Source: Chromobotia macracanthus
Taxonomy: Eukaryota > Chordata > Actinopteri > Cypriniformes > Botiidae
Length of the DNA: 64,000 bases
Direction of reading: 5' to 3'
Assembly (NCBI GenBank): GCA_036877525.1
Contig: JAZGTH010000034.1
Coordinates: 4,582,501-4,646,500, forward strand
Part shown: piece after piece, positions 51,501 to 63,500 of the stretch
Numbering within the stretch: the stretch's first letter is position 1
How the letters are laid out: each line of letters starts with the position of its first letter
The notes under the pieces: model-generated
Databases searched by the model: none
Seen by the model: the letters and a program-made list of their open reading frames with translations, nothing else
What the model was told of the DNA's origin: nothing
Position numbers and translations under genes: made by a program

Positions 51501-54500
51501 CATGGATCTCTGTCCCTCAGACCTCTCCAACATGAAGGATAAAGAGATGGCAAGTGTCCCAGAAGCACAGAGTGTTGTAGAAGATATTGAGGAGGGACAG
51601 CAGGAAGACCAACAAGAAGGTGAAGAGGAGGAGGTAGAAGAACCAGAACTCAGTTGTGTTCTACCTGAGGCTGGTAGTGTCCCACTGGTTGCAAAGCTCA
51701 GTCCCACGGTGAAAATGGATACTACACTTGTCAGTGACCACAGCATCTCAGGTTTCAGCTCTCCCACTCAGGATAAGAGCCTGATTTTAAAGCATTCCCC
51801 TGGACTGTCTTCCGAAGGCTCAACAAAGTTGACACAGTCTCCAATCTCAGTAGAGGCCTCGCCCAGGGAGATGTCTCAAAACCAGACCCCCACCTATGGC
51901 CTAAACCCAGCTGGATATAGCCCCAGTGTGTCCAGCACTATCTTTATCCCCCTTACTCCCAAAATAGGTATGGGAAAACCAGCCATCTCAAAGAGGAAGT
52001 TTTCTCCAGGAAGGCCAAGGGTGAAGCAGGTAAAACATCTGTTTTCTTTGGCCATTTTTTTGGTTGCTTGTTAAAGACTGCTGATTTTGTGGTTTCTTTG
52101 GAACAGCGATTCTATATGTGGTTCACAGTTTTAGCTGCACAGCAATGACTTTTTTGCTTTCTATGTTCCTTAGTCACATTGATTAGTGCCAGAGCATATG
52201 GTGTATTAATTAACATGGAAAACTCTTGCTGTGCTCTATCTGGCTCAGGCTTTTTCTTACTTGCTCACTCTTTTTTTTATGTTATTCTCTCCTTCCCCCA
52301 ATCCCTCTGCTGGTCTTCTCAAAAACATCAGTCACAGTTTCCTGGGAGGGGGGTGGGAGGTGGGAGTTGGCTCCAGAGCCAAGGGTTTATGAAACATGTG
52401 GACAGAGCGTTATTTGAAGGGTTGGTGACTGTCATTAGTTCCAACTAAGATTTTCGGCTTGCTGTGTATAATTGTGCTGTGTATAATTGTGCACCAGCGT
52501 GTGCACACTCCTGTGTTATTGTGTGTGCGAATGAGAGAGAAAGATGTTTTTTGTTTTTTTTTGGAAATGAGGTTCTTGCATTTCAATTTTTTCTTGAAGT
52601 AACTCCTGCTGAATCTCTGTTGAGAAAACTGAGGCATACTTTGCGGTCTGAATTTGCTAGATGGTTCAATGTCCTCTTAGTGTTTCATTTGAAAATATGT
52701 ATCTATTTGGGTGAATGAAATTTTATGTTTTCAACTGTGGCTTATTAAAGCGTTTCTTGGGCGCTTACCCAAGACCAAGCTACTATATTAGTTTTTTTTT
52801 GTCTTTTTTAAAAAAAAGTCTCAGGACTGGATATTTTGCTTCATTAACATACTCTTACCCAAACTGACATTGCATGGCTGTTGGTTTGCAATTTAATGCA
52901 TCTCCTTTGTCACGTTTTCTCATTCTCATTAGTTGTAATAGTTCTAAAATCTAATTGTTTATGGTTCATATTTTCTTTTAATGTTTCGCAGGCTTGTTGG
53001 CATGATGTGTTTTTTTTTGTTTGTTTGTCTTTCAGCCCCCAACCCCCCAACCCAAACTTGCTCTTTAAACCCTTCCTTCTTCAAGACAGCGAATGTAGTT
53101 TTTGTTATAATATTTGGTCTTGATTTTAAATAGTGATGTTTTGTTTTATAAGAACATTATAAGAACTTTGTTGTATTTAAAGGAATGTTCAGCATCTGTA
53201 ACATGCTGTTGATTCCCACAGCAGATAATTTTGACTCATTGTTCTGTTTGTAAAAACAAACAGGAATCATGGTTACAGAATTGCAATTACAGTGGAAGTC
53301 TTTGCAAAACATTGCAGTAGAATAAAAAGTTTATTAACCTTGTCTGTGCAAAGTTTAATCCAACAGCAGAACTAGAACAGCACTATTTACAAGTCTTAAA
53401 TAACAATTTTTTGTAAATGCCTTTCCTATCAACCACTGCTATGTAAATGCTTAACTGTAAGTGTAATTTTTGTTTTTGTTTGTACAAACTGTAAGACAAG
53501 GTTAAAAAATATTCATGAGCAACAAAGAGCCTAAGTTGAAATGAACCTGAACATTCCTTTGAAATGGTAGTACTAGTGCTGCGTTCTTGACATTTGTAGG
53601 CCTGTTGTGTCAAGACAGAAACATTTTACATAATGTCACTGTCCTGTAGAAATTTGTCCCAAGCTTCCTAATATCACACTTAATAGGCTGGGTCTGATGA
53701 ATCTGACTGATCTGGATTTGTTGCATTCATTTTACATGCTTTGATGTGTGCTTGTTGCTGGCTTTCACATTTATGTTGCTGCATTTTGTTGTCCTTCATT
53801 TTCCCCTCACAACCAATCTACTACCCCTCTCCGCTGCTTTACACCAGGGTGCATGGAGTAACCGTAGCGCAGTGAGTTCACCATCCTGGTCTCCAGAGCG
53901 TTTGGAGTCCTGGGGCAACCCTAAGACAAGGCCGCTGCACGGGCTGCCCATCTGGACCATAAGAGTGGTAAATGATGGGAGGGTGGAGGAGGGTTTGGGC
54001 TCTGCGGGGCAATGGGCTTTTAAGGTGGGTCTGGGTCATTAAATATGTGCTGGTTTAGTTTCTTAGGTAAGATGAAAATGGTGCATTAATTATAGCCAAT
54101 TATTTACCCTAGTTTAACCATGCTGTTGATTTGGTTTCATGATTTTGTTGCATGGGTTTATGTTTTCCATAAAATTGCATGTGTATTGTTCATTAATGTA
54201 TATTTAGGACATGATTTGAAGACTTAATATGTTTAATCAGAATTCAAAAGCAATTATTGGCTATTGTAATACACAGGACACATTATCCCATTCAAAAACA
54301 AAGTTTTGAGATGTCCATCTGACACATCAGTATTCCGACTGCTAAGAATTTTTTTTTACTTGTTAAAAAATAGACAGAATACATTGAATGTGTCCGTATG
54401 CATACAAATGTTGGTCAGATAAAATGCTCTCTAAAAGGGCAATGTCAACTTGCCAACTCCTTATGACTGACAATAGCAAGTAGTAAATTTTGTTGATGTG

Positions 54501-57500
54501 TTCAGTTGCACTAACGCCTTGAATTTTTACCTTTATTGGGGAGACTCCCACACAAGATAAGTCACTTTAAGGTCTGCATGGGTGTGCCTGTTTAAATAGG
54601 AAAGAGGTCAGTACAGGAAATAAAACTCCACAATCATTTCATGCGGTCTTCAGTATTCTGTTCCACTCATAAAAGCATCACATTAGTGAAGTAAAATGCA
54701 TTGGAATGTCAGTTTTTAACTTGTCTTTATACTTCCTGGTAGCATGTTTATCATTATTTATATATTTGTATGTCTCACATGAAAGCCAAGTTAAAACTTC
54801 TTTCCACAAGAGACACCAGTTTAACAGAGTTGCATCCTTTCATTTGCAGCAATATCTTATCAGAATTGCTGTTTCCTCCCACATGCTTCTAACTCTTCTA
54901 AGAAGTTATGCTTCTAGCAGATTTAGAGGAGTGCCTTTCTCATTCCTCCTATTTTTTTCCTCTGCATAACTCATTTCTGCACAAATTAGACTCAGACTGT
55001 AAAGGCGAAGGAGTTCGGCAAGCTTCCTTCGCCTAGAGAGCAGTCTCTTTAAATGAAGTTGACATCTCCTGTCTGAGTAGTGCTGCTTGGCCACAGTAAG
55101 GTAATTACCTGGGAGGAAGTGAGAATTGGGTCGGAGCTTCAGCCTGGATGAAAACACATTGTGACACCTTCAGAAAGCAGGAGATTTGGGAGCAGTCTGA
55201 GCTGAAATGTGATGTTTAAGTTAGTGTAGTGTTAGCCTCTGAGGTTCTGGTCTTGAATGGACAGATGAGTTTGTATGGGCTTCGGTACCTTCCATAAAGT
55301 TTTCAGTTGTTAAACAACTGAAACCGCTACCGAACAGACAACATTAATTTGAAGATTTCTGACTCAGCACTGCATTTAATGCACAAAACACCTGCTGAAA
55401 TGCACAGAAATGAGCACCAATGCACCAAGCAAAATAATCAATGCACCTGTACTTGTAATCCTTATTAGTTTTCTAAAAAATTGTGCAGCCCTACAATCAG
55501 GTCATATATGCTGTTATTTATCACAATTGTTATTTATCACATTTATCATGTTTATGACATAGGGTATGAAACTGGCTTGCTGACAAGGGTGTTTGTGTGT
55601 TTGTGTGTTTGTGTGTTTGTGTGTTTGTGTGTTTGTGTGTTTGTGTGTTTGTGTGTTTGTGTGTTGGTGTGTTTGTGTGTTTGTGTGTTTGTGTGTTGGT
55701 GTGTTGGTGTGTTTGTGTGTTGGTGTGTTGGTGTGTTGGTGTGTTGGTGTGTGTGTGTGTGTCCATCAGGGTCGTGGATCAGGCTTCTTTGGAAGGAGGC
55801 GACCCAGAGGAGCTAACCTGTCTGGAAGAGGTGGCAGGGGACGCTCCAGGCTAAAGATGGAGAACAGCCCTGTTGTGACCCCTGGGGTATGAGACCCCCA
55901 TATCTACATGCATAAATAAACCAACATTCAGATGTGCTTATTGCTCACATAAAAGCCTGAGAAATGCACTCATACTCTGCAAAGCTTTAGCAGCCGACCA
56001 TGGCCCAAATTGCCTAATCAAAACAGCAAATGCTGACATGGTTGCCTTGTATGATTGTCCCGATTCCCCTGTTGGTTTGCACTTACATGTGCACTTAAAG
56101 GTGAGAATCAGACCCGCTATAAACCTAAATATCCTTGAAATATTAAATTATTGAAAAATATACTATCCAAGTAGTAATAGGTGTTTGTTGTTGTAACAAT
56201 GAGAAGTTTTCTGTGCTCTTGGCATGGTTAGCGATCACACTACATTCAAACCGCCCTGAGCCCAATCAAACGGCACTTCGGCCCACCCCTTCAAGCAGGC
56301 CACAGCACGGTTAAATGAACCATGCCCAGGCACGATTCGGGGTGATTGCACTGGTCAAACGAACCAAACTTTGGGGGACAAATGTGCTCGGGCACAGTTC
56401 AGAGTGCCTAATGTGAGTTGTACCAAGTTGTACAGTTGGTGGCATCAGCCCTTAATTTGGTAGCACCAAATAGTCATAGGGTGGGACAAGAAAAAAGAAA
56501 CATTACATTCAAACATATATAATGCATTAATATATTCATTAGAGATTTATTTTTATACATAACAGCCATCTCTTTCAATACCTTTAATGTACTCATAGCA
56601 TCTTTGACTTATTGTTAACTATTAAACTTAATGTATGCTGCTTTTTTGTTTTTAAAAAGATACCTTTAATAAAAAGGTTTTACATTCATTATTAAAAAAA
56701 AATACTATGATTCAAATAGTTCACATTCAAACATTCACATTCAACCAAATGTGAATTTACTTTACAGTCACATCCAGTAAACATTTTTATTGTCTCTGAC
56801 AATCATATTAGATACAAAGGGGGCCGTAGCAAGTTTGTGCACAGTCTTGCTTTTCATTACATTCGAAATGACCCCAATAAATTGAGCACGAGATGTTGTT
56901 TGCGTGCATTAGATTATGTGTCTTAAACTTTTGGCAATTTGATAAAGGGTAAACTTTGCCAAAAGCTTGACCACTTTATCAGTATTAGTGAGCGCGCCTC
57001 ACACGTTTTGCTGTTGGGGGGTACCTAATATGATGAGGGAATGGTTAGGAGGTGTAGAGAGAGAGTGAAGGGGGTCGCACATCGGATGAGAAGTCAAACA
57101 TTGTTTTCTAATAGCGTACATGCTGTCTTTGGCGGCGTTCAGTTCCATCTCTGGATGCTGCTCAAAATTCTGCCATGCAACAGAGCACCACATACATTGT
57201 TTTGTATTAAATTACATAATATTTGTCCAAAGAATGGGGAATACATGGCATCCATATAGAAAAAAACTTTCACAGGCTTTTAAAATTTATCATTTACAAT
57301 ATTATTCTTACTTATTTTTACCCTTTTAATCTCCTTGCTTAAATTCTATTGTTTTATTGCTATATTCTGTTGTTATTGTTTTATTGCACTTTTTTGACAG
57401 CAACATGAGCATTGCTTCTAATTTCATTGTAAGGAGAGCTGTGCAATGACAAAGGCATTCTGTTCTATAAACTTAAACTGATAATTGCCTATTCACACAA

Positions 57501-60500
57501 AGTGTCACGCAAATCCTCACTTTGACAAAACAATGTTTGTTTCAGCAAATGTGCTGAAGTAGCGTTTCAGAAAGTGGACCGCTGCTATTTTTATTACAGC
57601 ATGTAATATGTTTGAATCACACCATCTCACGTATTTGTTTTATTTAAACATATTCATGTTTAACGAGTTTTATTTTTTGCAAGTATAAAGCGTGTCTTCA
57701 GACAGTTTACATTTTGCATTGGAACACACTGCATCCTTTTACATACTTTACCTTCTTTCAGGTATGCAAACTTTGTACAGAGCCTGACTGAAATTTACAT
57801 AAAGCTCTGTGTGAATATACCGTAAGACTGCAACCAGATCATGGCTGTGCCTATGTGATTCTTTTCTATGCACTATTGCATCAGTACTTAAGGTCCTTGT
57901 ATTAATGTTTATTTATTTTTGCATTGTCAGTTTTTTAATTACTAAAGCAGCAGTTAGTTTTAATTGATGCAAAGTTTGAAACTGCATTTCTTATGTCTGG
58001 GAGACATCGTATTAGACATATTTAAACCAGAAGCACAGATAAGCTTCTTGCATGTTTAGTGCAGTTCCATTCACAATCCAATTATGATATTATGAAATTT
58101 GCCAGTTTAGTGAATTTTGACGTATGTATTATATATAATGTGCATTATATATATTGTTGTCAGGTAGCTGGTGATGCACAGCCCTAAACAAGATACAATA
58201 CAAATGCACTTGAAGTACCGGTCAAAAGCTTGGAAACACTAATTTTTTATTAATTTTTTTTTTACATTTTAGAGAATAGAAACTCATAGCATAGCATATT
58301 CAGTGTAGCCACCCATTGCCTAGAATTTACAAAAATGTTTTCTTGGCCTTTTTGCATGCAGTTTTTTGAGGAATCATTTAAGAAGCTTTTTAAAAAGCTC
58401 TATCCTACACTGCTTTTTTTTGGTTCAAATAATTCATTTCAAAAACATTTTTTAAATAAAATTATTTTTATATTAAAATTATTTTCAAATAATTTAAAAA
58501 AGTCATTATCTTGGCACAAATATATTTTGTCTACAGTGATAATTTTAAACTTTTAGCAAGCACTTCAGATAAAAAGATTAAAACATAAGATAAAACATTT
58601 CCAAACTTTTGACCGGTAGTGTACATAACATAAATAAATGTAATTACACTTACAATAAATACAAAATTAAAAACAAAATTTTGTTTAGTGCTTAGCCCAG
58701 TCAGCACTGGGTGACTAATTCAAAAGTAGGGTTTACTTATTTTTTTATTTGGTTAAAACCTTGTTATTAGTGTGACCATGTTTGACCTTTTCAGCTACAA
58801 GAGTATTTGTTTAAGCTTTCAAAAACAACCGTGATGTCACAGTACAGAGTGCAATAATACAGTTAGGAATATATGGGAGTGATGTTAGCTAAAAGTGTTT
58901 TGCTTTGTTTCACTTTATTTATACTACAGGTGAGCCTAATGGATTCTCCGTATTTTGTGAAGGAAGATGAGGAGAACTGCATGCATAACACTGTAGTGAT
59001 GTTCTCCACCTCTGACTCCTTCACACTGAAGCAAGTAAGTTAACATGCTTCACCTTCAATAAATAAGACCTTTTTCAACTTCTCACTCTTTACAAAAAGT
59101 AAACAAAAGTTAGCATTTATTTAATATGAAAATGATGCTTTCAGTTTGTAATGCTTGTCATAAATGTCTTAAAGGGGCCATGAGAGAAATAGTTTTTCCT
59201 TTTTTGTGATAACTTTGTGTTACGAAAACACATTTAGAACTCAAAATGTCCGGCTCAATTCAAAAAGACCTTTTATTGAAACTAAAGTATAAAAACAACT
59301 CACATTTGATGACGTTAGACAACATTTTTTTAAACATTAACATTACTACACATTTACACATGGTGGCACCTCCACTGTGATGAGAAACTTAGATGCTTTC
59401 TGAAGGGAAGTCCCTTTGAAGAATTCCAGCATGGAGAGGTTACAAATATATTAAAATAGTCCTACAGGTAGTGCTGCAAAAATGGCCTATTTAAGTCAAG
59501 TCAGTTGTATGTCAGTCAGTTTATTGCACTCTCATCCGGCCTCTGTAGAATACATGATCTAGTTCTAACTGTTTAAAACTTGAGCCTAAGACATTGTTGT
59601 AAAATATTCTCTATGTATGTGAGATGAATGTCATGGTTTGGTTTTTGATCTCTCTGTATGTCTGCAGGACATGTGTGTGGTGTGTGGGAGTTTCGGGCAG
59701 GGCGCAGAGGGACGACTGTTGGCTTGCTCTCAGTGTGGCCAGTGCTATCACCCCTTCTGCGTCAATATCAAGGTAGGAGACCCTCAGCTCTTTGTCAGTC
59801 ACATCTCGGCCCATTGAGCTCCATTGAGATCTTTATCATACAAAAGCAGCAGGGCAGCTGTAGAAAACATCAGGTTGCTGTCAGTATGTCTCAGTTTTGT
59901 TTAGTATGCCAAGCGACAGTTCCTGTTCATCACTTAATATAGCAGGCCCCTGGATGCAATCTAATTTTGTCTACAAAATTATTCTGAGAATGCTATGTTC
60001 TTTTTGGTAGCTGACTGAATGACCAAGTTAGCCAGTATTTCATGTTTAATGATGCGCTTAGTGTTTTTTGTTTATAATTTGCTGGTCAATATGCCAGTTA
60101 TTTTGGACAGATACTGACACCCAATGGTATGGGTGCAACATCACGCAAACGCTTTGTGCAACATCTCACACATGCTAAAGGTTGTCTGTGGAAATGCCCT
60201 AGTCACAGTCAGCTATGATTAATTTATTCACTGAGCAAAATTGTCCAGTAACAGCAGTATTACAGAAGTAAAGCAAGTAGTTTTTAAGCTGGTCATGTGA
60301 CCTGAACATGGCAAACATAAAATGACCACATCTCATGCCTTTTTGTGTCAATCTTGTGTGAAAGTCAATTTAAACAGTTTCATCAGAAATACTGTTCTTT
60401 TTTTATGCAGAGTCTGTGTGGGTCTTTATAAAAAGTAATACAGTTCAGTGTTTCCTGTTTTTTTTTTGTCCTGTGGTGAATAAAACTCTGAATAAAGCAT

Positions 60501-63500
60501 AAATCATATTGTATGTATTAATGCATTCACAAGTTTCAACAAAGCAAAATTGTACCTACTAAGCCTGGTAAAAACACCCTGACTTGCCTTTACCCTTGTT
60601 TTGGGTAAATATTAAATTACTAATATTTTATTTCTCTAACTGTTGGCTATTCAATATTCCCAATGTACCAATTAATCTGTATTAATAGTTTGATTAGCTC
60701 TATAGCCACGGTTGTCGTTATTGTATATGGCTTAACCAGATAACATTAAGAACCAGAACTATCTATTTCAGAAATGTGCACAAACTACACTTGTATGTTA
60801 TTTTAAGCTGTGTATCTAATAGATGTCATGGCCAGGTGTCGTGCACTGTGAAATATGAGTCCAGCCCCTGTGGAGGAGAGTCTGTGCCTTATTAAATGAG
60901 ATTAATTTATCCACAGATCTGTGCTGGCAGCTGGCTGTATTTCAGAAGCATGCCAGTCACAGCTGCTTGGAGACAACTGATGGCATGTCAGATAAAAAGA
61001 TTATTTAAAACCATTGTTTTATTGTAAAGGAATAGTAAACCCATCATCATTTACTCACAATTATTAGGTATGTTTCCATGTGCTGTTTAGTAAATCTAAA
61101 TGAATTCAGTGCAGTTGCAAATTACTGCTTAAATACTGTTTATATGTACCCTAAGCATTCCTGTTCGATTCTAATATTTGTACATATTTGTACATATTTA
61201 ATATTTATATATTCTGTCTCTTCCACTGACTACTGGAAGATCTTCCTTGTGATCAGATTCTTTCAGGTCTACATCACCCCTTACAACCTGATTGAATCCA
61301 TCAATCTAGTTACTAACAGATTATTTGGTTGCATGTAAACATAGCTAATGTTAACAGTGTTATTCCAACCCTGCCAATCCAATGCTGCTGCGTGATCACT
61401 GCCCACATAAATGAATCCATAAATACCTGCAGATACCAGCGTATCTTTCTGACAGATACCTCTGAGCCAAGAGGTATCTCACTGGGCAATGACATGTGAT
61501 CTCTGTTAGTGTTCTCTATCCAGAATATTGACTGCTAAATAAATAACCTGTCTAACCCTTCAGAGCAGTGCTTGACTGTGACCTCTGACCTCATGTGTTT
61601 GTTTTTAGATCACTAAGGTGGTGTTGAGTAAAGGCTGGCGCTGTCTGGAGTGTACTGTGTGTGAGGCGTGCGGGGAGGCCAGTGATCCCGGCCGTTTGCT
61701 GCTGTGTGACGACTGTGATATTAGTTACCACACCTACTGTTTGGACCCACCCCTGCAGAATGTGCCCAAAGGCAGCTGGAAGTGCAAGTGGTATGTGTAC
61801 ACACAAAGGTGTTCTTTAACATGACTCTGATATCTTTATCTTCACCTTTGTCTCTTAAATAATACAGTATGTGTATGTTTTGCCTAATTGAAACCTATTT
61901 TTTTTAAATACCAAGATAATAACAGTTTTTACACTGTGATAACAGTTGGAGTAGTTCATCAAGAAATAATTGTTTTTACTTGCTCATCTTCATGTTGTTC
62001 CAAACCCAGTTTGACATTGTAATTTTTTGAACAACCATAAAAGACCCACAGAAAACATTCTGTGTTTTTTCTATGCCATACTGTGTTGGATCAATATTAT
62101 ATGTATTATTTATAATGCTTGTTATTCATAAACATATTATAATCGTAATATTGTTAATTAATATTACTAATGTATGGGAAAACAACATTTTATAATATGT
62201 TAATAATAATGGTGATACAATATTACCATGTATTGTATGTGTGTGTATATATATATTTATATATATGTCATCATTTTCTTTTTTCTGTGCTTTTTATTAT
62301 TTTTCATATATAGAGCTGCTTTGCAACCCTGCAAAGTGAATTGAATAGTAGCCCACTGTAGGGTTGCCAAACACAAACGTCTGCATAAATTAAATTCTAA
62401 AACTACTTGGTAATGGTGATGTATGCTTAAAATTACACAAGCAGTTATGAGGTTTTGGCATTGAGGTGATGACAGACTTATTTATGCTAATGTCAGAAAT
62501 GTACATTCCTAATATAGGCTTAATTTTCTTTATACAAAATATGATACAATGACCAGTTACATTCTTGACCTGGATTCATGACATGGGTATGTTCTTGACT
62601 GGTTGTCGTGAGAAGCGCCTGTGACATTTTCTCTCCATTTTCTTCTTTTTGAATAGGTCTATTAAATCTCTTCTCTGTCTCAGTGCCCAATGCTTTACTT
62701 TGGTTACACTCGTATCTTTTTCTGCATCCCTCTGTTTATTTTGCCTATTTTTGCCTTAAACTGTTTAGATCTGTAGAAACTGCATTCAGATAAGATCAAA
62801 AAGGATGTCCTGCATGTTTGCTGTAATGTCACATGTAATCCCTATTCAAACAGAGCTAGGTTTGCATTGCATCAAGACACTCAGTCTGGGCTTTACTTGG
62901 ATTGCAGCCATTTAAATATTTATTTTTAGGGCAGCAAAGTCAATGCTGAGCCGCATGCAAACACGAGGTGTGTTCATTCACAGGAAATCACAAATTTAGT
63001 TTAAAGGGATAAATCTAGACATTTCTATTGTAACTGTGTGTATCTAGTATAATGTATGTGTATCCTTGTCTTTATATCTCTATATAACTGGATTTTCCTC
63101 CATGCAGGTGTGTATCGTGTACTCAGTGTGGTGCCACGTCACCCGGCCTGCGCTGTGAGTGGCAGAATAACTATACGAAGTGCGGCCCATGCGCAAGTCT
63201 CTTGGTGTGTTCGGTGTGTGCACGCAGCTACAGAGAGGAAGAACTCATACTACAATGTCGACAGTGTGACAGGTGGGTAGCACACCATTATGCCAGATGC
63301 CATAACGGCAGGATAAGTAGAGTAGAGTAGTAGTAGAGTAGTACATGATAGAAAAATCATGAAAAATCATCCTATTATCCCCGTAGTAGTTGCCTTTTGT
63401 TTGTAACTCACTTTGGTTGGCCAGTAGTTGTTATAGCTCTGTCATGATGTATTTAATATTCTCTGGGCTGTAGGTGGGTTCATGCCTCCTGTCAAGGTCT

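Larger units (their letters stand above)
55887..58929 (+). other. kmt2c intron 15 (3.0 kb)
   Basis: It contains an unclassified GC-richer repeat-like block (56215-56420), a probable LINE 3' end (57340-57480) and a Tc1-like MITE (58212-58622). No gene is recognised. Confidence 0.75.
61791..63107 (+). other. kmt2c intron 18 (1.3 kb)
   Basis: Contains a fish-repeat-like block (61943-62065) and a TG/TA microsatellite (62236-62267). No gene is recognised. Confidence 0.75.

Noticed and set aside
51306..51767. 153-codon open frame on the minus strand
   Set aside because: Antisense of kmt2c exon 13; low-complexity Ser/Gly composition mirrors the acidic Ser/Pro coding strand.
55530..55816. Cys/Val-rich and Thr/His-rich open frames of up to about 110 codons
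   Set aside because: They are translations of the GT-octamer repeat on both strands; all frames stay open because the unit has no stop.
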